From: CAVXDY01 sp963721335
GTDB taxonomy: Bacteria > Actinomycetota > Thermoleophilia > Miltoncostaeales > Miltoncostaeaceae
NCBI GenBank assembly: GCA_963721335.1
Contig: CAVRIV010000008.1
Location: 248,001-312,000 of the forward strand
Length of the DNA: 64,000 bases
Direction: 5' to 3'
Part shown: positions 44,993 through 54,084 of the stretch, piece by piece
How positions within the stretch are numbered: position 1 is the first letter of the stretch
Layout of the letters: each line of letters opens with the position of its first letter
Notes under the pieces: generated by a model
Database searches by the model: none
What the model saw: the letters and a program-made list of their open reading frames with translations, nothing else
What the model was told of the DNA's origin: nothing
Made by a program: the position numbers and the translations under genes

Positions 44993-45424
44993 TCAGTCGG
45001 TCCGAGGCTCCAGCAGGTAGGCCACCAGCGCGTCCACCTCGGCCGGGCTGACCGCCAGCCGGGGCATGGCGCCGACGGGGCCCTCCCGCTCCGGCGCGAC
45101 CGCCGTGAAGGCTCCGGGGTCGACGATCGACTGGCGCACGTACTCCCCGGCGCCGAGGCCGGGGACCCGCGATCCGGCCGTCTCGGTCAGGGTCGTGAGG
45201 CTCGGACCGATGCCGAAGCCCTCCTCGGCGCCCGGGCCCATGTGGCAGTTCGCGCACCCCTTGGCCCGGAAGACGTCCGCGCCGTCAAGGGCGGCGGGCG
45301 CCGCGACGGCGATTCCGGCGGAGGGGGAGCCGTCCTCACCACCCGCCCACACGACCGCGGTGACCGCCGCCAGGGCGATCACCACGGCTGAGAGGGAGAG
45401 CAGCTGCCGGCGGGCGCCTCCCAT
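44993..45424 (-). CDS. Membrane-anchored cytochrome c
   Basis: 143 residues: N-terminal membrane helix (LSLSAVVIALAAVTAVVWAGG), then a mono-heme domain with C57-A-N-C60-H61 and a likely distal Met in GAMPRLAVS. It carries electrons outside the membrane; the partner oxidase is not in the window. It lies 3 nt downstream of the next gene on the same strand, forming an operon with it. Confidence 0.82.
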   Translation of the reverse strand: MGGARRQLLSLSAVVIALAAVTAVVWAGGEDGSPSAGIAVAAPAALDGADVFRAKGCANCHMGPGAEEGFGIGPSLTTLTETAGSRVPGLGAGEYVRQSIVDPGAFTAVAPEREGPVGAMPRLAVSPAEVDALVAYLLEPRTD

Positions 45425-45427
45425 CGC

Positions 45428-45989
45428 TCAGGCGGCCGGCTCTCCCGGGGTGCGCCGGCGCGCCAGCGCGAGGGCCCGCGCGCCGAGCAGCGCGGCCGCC
45501 GCCAGCGTCGCGCCCAGCAGGGCCCAGGCGCCGGTGCCCGGCCCGTCGTCGCTCGCCGCCGGGGCGGGCGCCACCTCCGCGGCCGCGGGCGCCGCGCCCG
45601 CCTCGACCGCGACGCCGCCCAGCTTCTGGGGTCCGAACCAGCCCTGCTCGGCCTCCCACTGCCAGGCCCCGGCGGCGGGGAAGCGCACGTCGGCGACGTA
45701 GTGGCCGGTCGCCCCCGAGGGCCGGCCCGGGAAGACCGTCCGAGCGGCGCCGGGCCCCACGATGGCGATGCCCGTGTCGTCCAGGGCCACCGGCGTGACG
45801 CCGTGCTGGCGCACCGTGTAGCCGACGGTGAGGGTCGTGCCGGCCCGCGGAGAGGCGGGCAGCGGGTCGAGGGTGGTGACCGCCCAGCCTCCGGCGTGCG
45901 CCGGGGGCGACCAGGCGAGGAGCGCGAGCGCGGCGGCAGCGGCCGCGACGGCCAGCGCCAGGATGGGGACCTTCGATGTGATCGTCATG
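45428..45989 (-). CDS. Secreted FixH/CopC-like protein with C-terminal membrane anchor
   Basis: About 186 residues: signal peptide (ILALAVAAAAAALALLAW), a single Ig-like domain (TLTVGYTVRQHGVTPVALDD, GHYVADVRFPAAGAWQW), an Ala/Pro linker and a C-terminal helix (WALLGATLAAAALLGARAL) with a basic end. The domain resembles FixH/YtkA- or CopC-like proteins that occur with copper or oxidase genes. ATG 45989 has GGAGG only 1 nt upstream. Operonic with cytochrome c. Confidence 0.65.
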
Positions 45990-46066
45990 CCTCCGGTACG
46001 CGCGTGGGCCCTCCCTGCGTCCCGCGGGCGGCACCCGAGCCGCCTCGCGTGCGATAAACCGTCGCG

Positions 46067-46633
46067 ATGATCCCGTTGCTCCTTCCCGATCCACCCCTCG
46101 CCGACGAGCGGGTGCTCCTGCGTCCGCTGGTGGAGGGAGACGTGGCGGACGTCGTGGAGGGCTGCCGCGACCCGCTCGTGCAGCGCTTCACGCGCGTGCC
46201 GGCGAGCTATACGGCGGACGACGCGCGCGCCTTCATCGGCGGCGCGTCCGACCGGCGCGCCCACGGGGTGTCGCTCGAGCTGGCCATCGCCGGCGCGGCG
46301 GACGAGCGGCTCGAGGGCGTGATCGGCCTGGTGCGCGACCGGTGGGACGTCGAGCGGGCCGAGGTCGGGTACTGGGTGACGCCGCGGGCCCGCGGCGCGG
46401 GCGTGGCGTCGCGCGCCCTGACGCTGCTGTCGCGATGGGCGCTCGAGGAGGTGGGCTTCGCGCGCATCGACCTGCAGGCGTCGGTCGCGAACCCGGGGTC
46501 GCTCCGGGTGGCCGAGCGCTGCGGCTACGTGCGCGAGGGCCGGTTGCGCCGGGCCTGGTACCGCGGTGAGCAGCGCGAGGACATGGTCATGTTCTCGCTG
46601 GTGGACGGCGACCTGGCCGGCCCCGGCGCGTAG
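46067..46633 (+). CDS. GNAT family N-acetyltransferase (RimJ/RimL-like)
   Basis: 188 residues. RimJ/RimL-like layout: an N-terminal RVLLRPLVEGDVADVVEGCRDP strand-helix, the EVGYWVTPRARGAGVASRALTLL acetyl-CoA loop (R/Q-x-x-G-x-G/A variant RARGAG) and a NPGSLRVAERCGYVREGRL end. Such enzymes acetylate protein N-termini or small molecules; the substrate is unknown. ATG 46067 has GATAAA about 8 nt upstream and no SD. Confidence 0.82.
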   Translation: MIPLLLPDPPLADERVLLRPLVEGDVADVVEGCRDPLVQRFTRVPASYTADDARAFIGGASDRRAHGVSLELAIAGAADERLEGVIGLVRDRWDVERAEVGYWVTPRARGAGVASRALTLLSRWALEEVGFARIDLQASVANPGSLRVAERCGYVREGRLRRAWYRGEQREDMVMFSLVDGDLAGPGA

Positions 46634-46658
46634 GCTCGGGCGAATCGGGGAGGCAGCG

Positions 46659-46991
46659 GTGGGGGACACGGGCACCGGCGGGTCGATCTGGGAGGACGGG
46701 CTGGGGCGCCGCGACGACGACGCCCGCGTGCTGTGGGGCGACGAGACCCTGCACGCCCCCGACCCCCAGTCGGTGCGCTACGGCGACGGCTCCCCCGCGC
46801 GGGTGGCCGTGCAGGCCGTGATCGGCGGCCCGGCGTTCCGCCGGCGCCCCCTGGTGGACGTGTCGTGGCACGAGGGGCTGCGGCCGATCTACGCCCGGCT
46901 CACCCCCACCGAGGCGCGGCGGATCTCGGCCATGCTCGCCCGGGCGGCCGACGAGGCTGAGCGGCAGGAAGGGGCCGAGGGCTCCGTCTGA
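46659..46991 (+). CDS. Hypothetical protein
   Basis: 110 residues from GTG 46659, with GGGGAGG 6 nt upstream. It is acidic, with IWEDGLGRRDDDARVLWGDE, a PVVDVSWHEG-like block (RPLVDVSWHEGLRPIYARL) and a C-terminal helix SAMLARAADEAERQEG. Family not recognised. It overlaps nothing and probably stands in the GNAT transcript. Confidence 0.5.
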   Translation: MGDTGTGGSIWEDGLGRRDDDARVLWGDETLHAPDPQSVRYGDGSPARVAVQAVIGGPAFRRRPLVDVSWHEGLRPIYARLTPTEARRISAMLARAADEAERQEGAEGSV

Positions 46992-47086
46992 GCGGGCCGG
47001 CAGGCCGATCGGCCGGTTTCCGGACCCCCCATACCCCCCCGGGCGCCGGTTCCGGCAGGGCGTTCGGGGGGTTGTGAGTTCAGTGG

Positions 47087-47107
47087 AGAGCGCAAGCGGA
47101 GCGCTCT
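47087..47107 (+). repeat. Small inverted repeat before the GGDEF gene
   Basis: AGAGCGC and GCGCTCT around a 7-nt loop; its right arm runs into the TAGTCT hexamer. It could be an operator over the promoter. Confidence 0.4.
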
Positions 47108-47112
47108 AGTCT
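47107..47112 (+). promoter_or_regulatory. -10 element TAGTCT, leaderless GGDEF-HD gene
   Basis: TAGTCT ends 7 nt before GTG 47120. No SD. Confidence 0.5.
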
Positions 47113-47119
47113 CCGCGGG

Positions 47120-49861
47120 GTGATCGGCCGACGCCTCACCGACATCCCCGCGGCGGCGCTGGCCCGGGTGCTGATGGACGCGGCGCGCGACGGTGTGCTC
47201 GTGATGGACGCCGAGGGCGTCGTCGTGGAGGCCAGCGCCACCTTCTGCACGCTGCTCGGCTACAGCCGCGACGAGATCGTGGGCCGCGCGCCGCCCCACC
47301 CCTGGTGGGTGGAGGGCCTGCTGCCGGCGCCCGCGCGGCGCTTCACGCCGCCCGGCGCACCGGAGGCCCCCGCGGTGCTGGTGCGCCGCGACGGCCGCAC
47401 GGTCCCCGGACGGGTGCGCGCGGTGACCCTCGGGGAGCGCCCCGGGGGCGAGAGCGCGGGGATCGTGGTGATCGTGGGCCGCGCCTCGTCGGCCGCCGGG
47501 CTCCCCGGCGACGACGAGCGCTACCGGGACATCGTGGCCGCGATGCACGAGGGCGTGATCGTCCACCGCCCCGACGGCGTGATCGTGTCCGCCAACCCCA
47601 GCGCCGAGCGGCTGCTGGGAACGCCCGCCGCCGACCTCCTGGGCCGCCCCCTCTCCGCGTGGGAGGCGGTGCGCGAGGACGGATCGCCCCTCCGGGCCGG
47701 CGACCACCCCGCCCGCCTCGCCGCCGCGACCGGCATCCCGCAGGACGAGGCGATCCTGGGCGTTCGGGTCCCCGGGGGCGAGGTGCGGTGGATCGCCCTT
47801 CACGCGCAGCCGGTCGTGGGGGACGACGGGCGCGCGGAGGCCGTGGTCTCCACCCTCTCGGACGTCGCCGAGCGGCGGGTGCGCGAGGGCCTCGTCAGCC
47901 GTCTCGGCCGGATCCTGGAGCACTCCCGCGACCAGGTCTGCGTGCTCGACTCCCGCAGCCTGCGCCTGGTGCAGGTGAACCGGAGCGTGGTCGCGAACAC
48001 GGGCTACCCGCTCGACGAGCTGCTGCGCATGACCGCCACCGACCTGCTGCCGGAGATCGACGCGGGCTCGTTCGCGGCGGTCGTGGAGCCCCTGCGCAGC
48101 GGGGACGTGGAGCGGGTGCAGTTCGAGACGGTGCAGCGGCGGCGTGACGGATCCAGCCACCCGGTGGAGGTGCGGATGCACCTCGCCGGGTCCGAGGCGC
48201 CCGCCGTGATCGCCGCCGTCATCCTCGACATCAGCGCTCGTCACGCCGCCGAGCAGGAGCTGCGCGGGCGCGAGGCGGAGAACCGGCGCCTCGCCAACGA
48301 GCAGGGGGCCCTCCGGCGGGTGGCGACCGCGGTGGCGCGGGAAGACGATCCGCAGTCGGTGTTCGACCTGGTCTGCGAGGAGGCGGTGCGGCTGATCGGC
48401 GCCGCCGCCGCGGGGCTCGTGCGCTTCGAGCAGGACTCCGGAACGGCGCACCTGGCGGGCTCGTGGTCGCTCACGGAGAGCTCGAGCACCTTCCCGGAAC
48501 GGTCGTCCCTCGACGGCCAGGAGGCCGCCGCCCAGGTGTTCCACAGCGGGCGGCCGATCCACGTGGCGCGCGGCGAGCGGGACGCGGTGGTGGCCGCACC
48601 GGTACGGGCGGGCGACCGCCTGTGGGGGGCCATCGGCGTCTCCGGGCTCCCCGCCGGCCGCGCGGTGCCCCAGGCCATCGAGCGCCTCGGCCGCTTCGCC
48701 GAGCTGGTGGGGATCGCGGTGAGCAACGCCGAGGGGCGGGCGCGCCTGGCCGACCTGGCGGCCACCGACCACCTGACCGGGCTTCCCAATCACCGCACCT
48801 TCCAGGAGCGCCTGGCGCAGGAGGTGACCAGGGCGAGCCGCCACGGCCGCCGGTTCTCGCTGGTGCTGCTGGACCTCGATCACTTCAAGCGGGTCAACGA
48901 CGACCTGGGGCACCAGGTGGGCGATGCGGTGCTTCGCGAGGCGGCGCGGCGGCTGGCCGGCCTGGCGCGCGGGGGCGACCTGGTGGCGCGCGTGGGCGGC
49001 GACGAGTTCGCGTGGATGATGCCCGAGAGCGCGGGGATGGAGGCCTGGCGGGCGGCCGACCGCGCCCGAGAGGCGGTGGCCGCGGAGCCCTTCTCGAACG
49101 TGGGGGAGCTCACGATCTCGGCGGGGGTCTGCGACCTGTCCGAGGCGGCCGACCCCAGCGAGCTCTTCCGCCTCGCCGACGGCGCCCTCTACTGGGCCAA
49201 GCAGCACGGGCGCGACGTCACCTTCCTCTACTCGCCCGAGGTGGTGGAGGTGCTCTCGGACGCCGAGCACGCGGAACGGCTCACCCGGCTCCAGGCCCTG
49301 CAGAGCATCCGCGTCCTGGCCCGCGCGGTGGACGCGAAGGACCCCTCCACGCGGCAGCACTCCGAGCGGGTGGCCGACCTGGCCCAGGTCCTCGCCCAGG
49401 CGCTCGGATGGCCCGCCGACGACGCCGCCGCCGTGCGCGACGCGGGCCTGGTCCACGACGTGGGGAAGATCGCGGTGCCGGACGCGATCCTGTTCAAGCC
49501 CGACCGGCTCACCCCCGCCGAGTTCGAGCGCGTGAAGGCCCACGCCGCGCTGGGCGCCGAGATCGTGGCCGACGTGCTGTCGCGCGGCCAGGTGGCCTGG
49601 GTGCGCGGCCACCACGAGCGCTGGGACGGGCAGGGCTACCCGGACGGGATCGCCGCCGAGGCGATTCCCGAGGGCGCGCGCATCCTCACGCTGGCCGACG
49701 CCTGGGACGTCATGACCTCCGACCGGCCCTACGGCGTGCCCCTGTCGCGCGAGGACGCCCTGGCCGAGTGCCGGCGCTGCTCGGGCGCCCAGTTCTGGCC
49801 CGCCGCCGTCGATGCGCTCGAGCGGGCCCTCGCGGGTGGACTGCTGCCCCCTGGGCGGTGA
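47120..49861 (+). CDS. PAS-PAS-PAS-GAF-GGDEF-HD (HD-GYP-type) c-di-GMP signalling protein
   Basis: 913 residues, soluble. Three PAS domains (about 15-110, 130-240, 265-375), GAF (about 400-535), GGDEF (about 550-710) and an HD domain (about 730-900). The active site GGDEF at 626-630 is intact and preceded at 5 residues by RGGD, a product-binding I-site. The HD part has HDVGKI near 779 and HHERWDGQGYPDG, as in HD-GYP phosphodiesterases. Both synthesis and degradation of c-di-GMP are therefore possible. The signal sensed by PAS/GAF is unknown. The start has a -10 at 7 nt. Confidence 0.9.
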   Translation: MIGRRLTDIPAAALARVLMDAARDGVLVMDAEGVVVEASATFCTLLGYSRDEIVGRAPPHPWWVEGLLPAPARRFTPPGAPEAPAVLVRRDGRTVPGRVRAVTLGERPGGESAGIVVIVGRASSAAGLPGDDERYRDIVAAMHEGVIVHRPDGVIVSANPSAERLLGTPAADLLGRPLSAWEAVREDGSPLRAGDHPARLAAATGIPQDEAILGVRVPGGEVRWIALHAQPVVGDDGRAEAVVSTLSDVAERRVREGLVSRLGRILEHSRDQVCVLDSRSLRLVQVNRSVVANTGYPLDELLRMTATDLLPEIDAGSFAAVVEPLRSGDVERVQFETVQRRRDGSSHPVEVRMHLAGSEAPAVIAAVILDISARHAAEQELRGREAENRRLANEQGALRRVATAVAREDDPQSVFDLVCEEAVRLIGAAAAGLVRFEQDSGTAHLAGSWSLTESSSTFPERSSLDGQEAAAQVFHSGRPIHVARGERDAVVAAPVRAGDRLWGAIGVSGLPAGRAVPQAIERLGRFAELVGIAVSNAEGRARLADLAATDHLTGLPNHRTFQERLAQEVTRASRHGRRFSLVLLDLDHFKRVNDDLGHQVGDAVLREAARRLAGLARGGDLVARVGGDEFAWMMPESAGMEAWRAADRAREAVAAEPFSNVGELTISAGVCDLSEAADPSELFRLADGALYWAKQHGRDVTFLYSPEVVEVLSDAEHAERLTRLQALQSIRVLARAVDAKDPSTRQHSERVADLAQVLAQALGWPADDAAAVRDAGLVHDVGKIAVPDAILFKPDRLTPAEFERVKAHAALGAEIVADVLSRGQVAWVRGHHERWDGQGYPDGIAAEAIPEGARILTLADAWDVMTSDRPYGVPLSREDALAECRRCSGAQFWPAAVDALERALAGGLLPPGR

Positions 49862-49900
49862 GAGACTGCCCCGGTATGCCATCGCGAGGGGGAGGGGATC

Positions 49901-50626
49901 ATGGATCTACGGGGAAACGCCGTCACCTGGCTGGGGCACGGCACCTGGCTCTGGGAGACCTCTGAGGGCAAGCGGCTGCTGATCGACACCTGGCTTGCCG
50001 GGAACCCGGCGACCCCGGACGAGTACAAGGACCCCGCCGCCGTGAAGGCCGACGGCATCCTCATCACGCACGGCCACTTCGACCACATCGGCGGGGACGG
50101 CGCCGAGGCCGTCAACGCCATCACGAAGAACAGCGGCGCGGCCACGTTCGCCCTGTTCGAGGTGGCGACGTTCCTCGGCGCCAAGGGCTGCGACGTCACC
50201 GGCTTCAACATCGGCGGGTCGGTGGAGGTCGCCGGCGTCACCGCCACGATGGTCAACGCCGTCCACTCGGGCGGGATCACCCTCGAGGACGGGACCATGG
50301 CGTACGGCGGGCAGCCGATCGGGTACGTCCTCGCGTTCCCGGACGGCCTGGTCGTCTACCAGGCGGGCGACACCGACGTCTTCGGCGACATGGCCCTGAT
50401 CGCGGAGATCTACCAGCCGCACGTGAGCGTGCTGCCGGTGGGCGACTTCTACACGATGGGCCCGCGGCAGGCGGCTCACGCCGTGCGCCTTCTCGGCGCC
50501 ACTCAGGTGCTGTGCGGCCACTTCGGCACCTTCCCGGCGCTGGCCGGGACCCCGGCCAAGCTGCGCGAGCTGGTGGGCGGAGGGGTGGACATCCCCGACA
50601 TCTCGCCGGGCGACCGCCTGTCCTGA
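49901..50626 (+). CDS. UPF0173-type metal-dependent hydrolase (MBL fold)
   Basis: 241 residues. Metallo-beta-lactamase fold with THGHFDHIGGD (HxHxDH), a late AGDTDVFGD (third Asp) and CGHFGTF. Matches the UPF0173 family in length and motif order; the substrate is not established. ATG 49901 follows GGGGGAGGGGA. It stands alone downstream of the GGDEF-HD gene. Confidence 0.88.
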   Translation: MDLRGNAVTWLGHGTWLWETSEGKRLLIDTWLAGNPATPDEYKDPAAVKADGILITHGHFDHIGGDGAEAVNAITKNSGAATFALFEVATFLGAKGCDVTGFNIGGSVEVAGVTATMVNAVHSGGITLEDGTMAYGGQPIGYVLAFPDGLVVYQAGDTDVFGDMALIAEIYQPHVSVLPVGDFYTMGPRQAAHAVRLLGATQVLCGHFGTFPALAGTPAKLRELVGGGVDIPDISPGDRLS

Positions 50627-50666
50627 CGCGGGTCTCATCGCGAAACGCGCGAACGGGAGGTGTGGG

Positions 50667-51578
50667 CTAGGAGCTGCTCAGAAGGTCCGGCTCGAGGTAG
50701 AGCACGCGGGCGGTGGGCACGGCGGCCCGGATGCGCGCCTCGCACTCGTTGATCGCGGCCGCGATCGCCGGGACCGTGAGGTCGCGGTCGAACTCGATCT
50801 TGGCCCCCACGAGCAGCTCGTCGGGGCCCAGGTGCAGCGTGCGCATGTGGAGGAGGCGCCGGACGTGAGGCGCCCCCTCGATCTCCGCCTGGATCCGCCG
50901 CTGGTCCTCGGGCGTCGCCGACTCGCCGATGAGCAGGCTCTTCATCTCGATCACCAGGATCACCGCGATCACCACGAGGAGGACACCGATGGCCAGGGTC
51001 GCCGCGCCGTCGAAGCGCGGCTCGTCGGTGGCCACCGCCAGGGCGACGCCCGTGAACGCGAACGCCAGGCCCAGGAGGGCGCCGAGGTCCTCCAGCAGCA
51101 CCACCGGCAGCTCGGGGCTCTTGGAGCGCCGGATGTACTCCGCCCACGAGCGCCCTCCACGGCTCGGGCGGGCCGCGTGCACCGCCGTGCGCAGCGAGAA
51201 GGTCTCGAGCACCAGCGCGACCCCCAGGATGCCCAGCGCCACGGCGGGCGAGGTGATCTCGTGTGGGTGGCGCAGCTTGTCGACGCCCTCGTAGATGGCG
51301 AAGAGCCCGCCCACCAGGAACAGCACCATCGCGACCACGAAGGACCAGAAGTAGCGGTCGCGGCCGTAGCCGAAGGGGTGCTCCGGCGTCGCGGGCCGGG
51401 CCGCCTGGCGGCCGCCCAGCACCAGCAGGCCCTGGTTGCCGGTGTCGGCCATCGAGTGGACGGACTCGGCGAGCATCGACGACGAACCGGTGATGACGAA
51501 GCCGACGAGCTTGGCGATCGCGATGCCCAGGTTGGCGAGGAACGCCGCCGCGATCGCCCTCTTGCTCTCGTCGTGCAC
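50667..51578 (-). CDS. Cation diffusion facilitator (CDF) efflux protein
   Basis: 303 residues. Six membrane helices: SVHSMADTGNQ carries the H-x3-D metal pair of helix 2, and LLEDLGALLGLAFA helix 5 contains a D-L-G-A acidic site. A cytoplasmic C-terminal domain (HVRRLLHMRTLHLGPDELLVGAKIEF) follows. It exports divalent cations such as Zn or Mn in exchange for protons. GTG 51578 starts it. The helix-5 site is ED instead of HD, typical of the family branch with different metal preference. Confidence 0.85.
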   Translation of the reverse strand: MHDESKRAIAAAFLANLGIAIAKLVGFVITGSSSMLAESVHSMADTGNQGLLVLGGRQAARPATPEHPFGYGRDRYFWSFVVAMVLFLVGGLFAIYEGVDKLRHPHEITSPAVALGILGVALVLETFSLRTAVHAARPSRGGRSWAEYIRRSKSPELPVVLLEDLGALLGLAFAFTGVALAVATDEPRFDGAATLAIGVLLVVIAVILVIEMKSLLIGESATPEDQRRIQAEIEGAPHVRRLLHMRTLHLGPDELLVGAKIEFDRDLTVPAIAAAINECEARIRAAVPTARVLYLEPDLLSSS

Positions 51579-51609
51579 CGGCGGATGATGCCACGGGGGC
51601 CGGGGCGGT

Positions 51610-52146
51610 CAGGGACCGGCGATCGTCTCGAGGGGCGTCGCCGCCGGGCCGCGGCCCGGACCCGTGCGCGTCGTGCCCCTCCGGGAGCCAGCGGCCCTCC
51701 GCGATCCACCGGCGGACCGTGCGCGCCGAGGGCGGGACCGCCGCTCCGCCGCCGGCGAGCGCCCGGACCGATCGGATCACCGCCGCGGGCGCCTCGCCGC
51801 CGGCGGCCCGTCGCTCAGCCTCGCGCCGCAGAGCGGGCCAGCTGTAGGACCCGGGCCGCCCACGCTCGGCGGGCGCGCCCACGAGACGCGTCCGATGGGC
51901 CGCGAGCGCCCGCCGGCGACGGACCGTCAGGCAGCCCGCCGCGCCCCACGCCCATCCGAGCGTCACCTCGAAGTCCCGCCCGGACCGCCGGCGCTGGAAC
52001 TCGAGCGAGCCATGCGCGGCGCAGAGCCAAACCGACACGCCGTGCGGCAGGTGCAGCTCGGCCCGCTCTCCCTGACCCGGTCCCATGCAGATCAGGCAGG
52101 GCGGTCGGTTCCCGAACCGCCCTCGCTTGTAGAAGGTCTTCGCCAC
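51610..52146 (-). CDS. Conserved hypothetical protein with Cys/His motif, possible frameshift
   Basis: About 178 residues. N-terminal FYKRGRFGNRPPCLICMGPGQGE has a CxxC and a following CAAHGS, suggesting one zinc site; a basic RRRRALAAH region and a C-terminal RTVRRWIAEGRWLPEGHD follow. In the start frame there is no stop until deep inside the CDF gene; shifting one base near 51665 gives ATPLETIAGP and a stop at 51610-51612, which I adopt. GTG 52146 has GGAGGA 14 nt upstream. Function unknown. Confidence 0.6.
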
Positions 52147-52225
52147 GAGGCGATCATCGTTCCTCCGGCGGTGACGGCTCGCCGCCGGCGTGCACCAAAA
52201 CGCGCTCCAACCCGTCGCGGCTCAG

Positions 52226-52262
52226 GTGCCATTTGGCCGTCGCACGTGTGGCCAAATGGCAC
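52226..52262. repeat. Perfect 13-bp inverted repeat
   Basis: GTGCCATTTGGCC at 52226-52238 and its exact complement at 52250-52262, separated by 11 nt. Each arm contains GCCA-NN-TGGC, the same core as the 24240-24348 repeats. It lies between the divergent hypothetical gene (start 52146) and the RTX gene (start 52324), about 25 nt upstream of the RTX -35. Confidence 0.85.
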
Positions 52263-52287
52263 AAAACCTCGGCGACCCGGCCGAGCG

Positions 52288-52317
52288 TTGCACCTACCGA
52301 GGGATCCGACGTAGGGT
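52288..52317 (+). promoter_or_regulatory. Promoter TTGCAC-18-TAGGGT, leaderless RTX gene
   Basis: TTGCAC at 52288-52293 and TAGGGT at 52312-52317 with an 18-nt spacer; the hexamer ends 6 nt before GTG 52324. It is the only leaderless candidate here with a recognisable -35. Confidence 0.6.
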
Positions 52318-52323
52318 CGCCTG

Positions 52324-54063
52324 CGTGTCCTCGCCTCGTCGACAAGGGCGGCTGGGCTCTCGCGCTCCTGGCGGCATCGGTGGGCGCTGTGCTGCCGTCG
52401 GGCGCATCCGCCTCTACGAGCTGCTCGCTCGGCGCGGACGGGACCCTCGCCGTCACGCACACCGGCAGCGAGATCCCCACGACGATCGGCGGGGGGCTGT
52501 CTCCGACGATCCCGGGCCAGACGCTCATCGGCGTGTCCGGGGGAACCCTCACCAACTGCCCCATGCGCACGGGGGCGGAGGTCGCGCGGATCTCCTTCGA
52601 GCAGGCCGCGGGCGTCTCGAACCTGAACATCCTCGAACCCGCCGCCCTTCGCCGCGGGGCCGGCGCCCCCGTCCCCGCCGAGACGGAGATCCCCGTGGAC
52701 ATCAGCGACCCGACGGCGACCGATGGGACCCTCGTCAACATGGTCCTCCTCGACGGCGACGGTCTCCCGGAGCACTGGGTCTTCTCCACCAACGGAACGA
52801 CGCCGGCGGCGCCGATGGCCGTCAACGTCAACGCGTCGGAGGCCGCCCCCGACTTCGACATCGTCATGTCAACGCCGGCCCTGGCCACCTTCATCGCCGT
52901 CGGCAGCCCGGGCGCCGACATCATCGACGGGTCCGGGGCCGGCCAAGGGCCACCCCACCAGCGGGTCCTCAACATCCAGGGCGCCGGCGGGGCCGACGTC
53001 CTGAAGGGCGGCACCCGCGACGACATCATCGACGGCGGGCCGGGCGACGACGCCATCGACGGGGGCCCGGGCTTCGACGTCGCCGACTACGCCGCCTCGC
53101 TGCTCCCGGTGTCCGTCGACCTCGCCGCGCCCGGACCCCACGACGACGGCAGAAGGGGGCGCGACACCCTCACATCGATCGAGGACCTCGACGGCGGAGA
53201 GGCGGGCGACGTCCTCCGCGGGACGGTGGCGAACGAGACGTTCGGCGGCGGCCTGGGCGACGACGTGATGGAGGGTCGGGGGGGCGACGACGCCCTGTTC
53301 GGGGACGTCGGCAGCGACACGGCCTCCTACGCGAGCGCCACCGGACCGATCACGCTCGATCTGGCGCTGGCCACGCCGCAGGCGACCGGGGGCGCCGGGA
53401 CCGACCGCCTGGACCAGGTGGAGAACGTCACCGGCGGGCAGGACACCGACGTGCTGCGCGGGTCGGACGGCCCGAACACGATCGCGGGGGGCCCGGGCGG
53501 CGATGCCATGCTGGCCCAGGGCGGGGACGACACCGTCCTCGCGCGCGACGGCGGCCCGGACACCGTGAACTGCGGCCCGGGCGCGGACCGGGCGGAGGTC
53601 GACCCCGGCGGCATCGATGCGGTGGCCGGGTGCGAGAGCGTCGTGGCCGGCGTCGCGGCCGGCCTGGCCGGCCCGGGGGGCACCGCCGGGCCCGGCTCGT
53701 CGGCGCGACGCCGGGTGGTCGCGAGCCTGACCGGCCCGAAGCGCCAGCGGCTCGTGCGGGGCGCCGTCACCCTGCGGCTGGGCTGCCCTGCGCTGTCCTG
53801 CGCCGCGCGCGCAACCGCCTCGACGAGGCTCCGGCTGGGCGCCGGGCCGCGCAGGCGCACCGGTCGTCCTGCTGCCCGCGCGGGCGCGGATCATCGCGGG
53901 CACGACCAAGCTGCTGCGGCTGACGCTGGCCCCCAAGGGGCTCGCGCGGGTGCGCGCGGCGCTGGCGGCCGGCCGCCGGCCGGTGGTGAAGGTCACGGTG
54001 GTCGTGACCGACGCCGCGGCCGCCAAGCGCACCCTCCACCGCTCGATCGTCCTCCGGCCCTGA
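52324..54063 (+). CDS. Secreted RTX-like (hemolysin-type calcium-binding repeat) protein, frameshifted
   Basis: About 578 residues. After repair of one extra G near 52355 the N-terminus gives a clean signal peptide ending PSGASAS. A beta-rich domain (about 30-200) precedes RTX nonapeptide-like repeats: GGTRDDIIDGGPGDDAIDGG, GGGLGDDVMEGRGGDDALFG and GGPGGDAMLAQGGDDTVLA, which bind Ca in parallel beta-rolls. A second frame break near 53865 (extra base after GPRR) restores APVVLLPARAR and the stop. Secreted, function unknown; the usual type I secretion genes are not here. Confidence 0.78.
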
Positions 54064-54084
54064 AGGCCGCGCCGGCGGGGCTCC

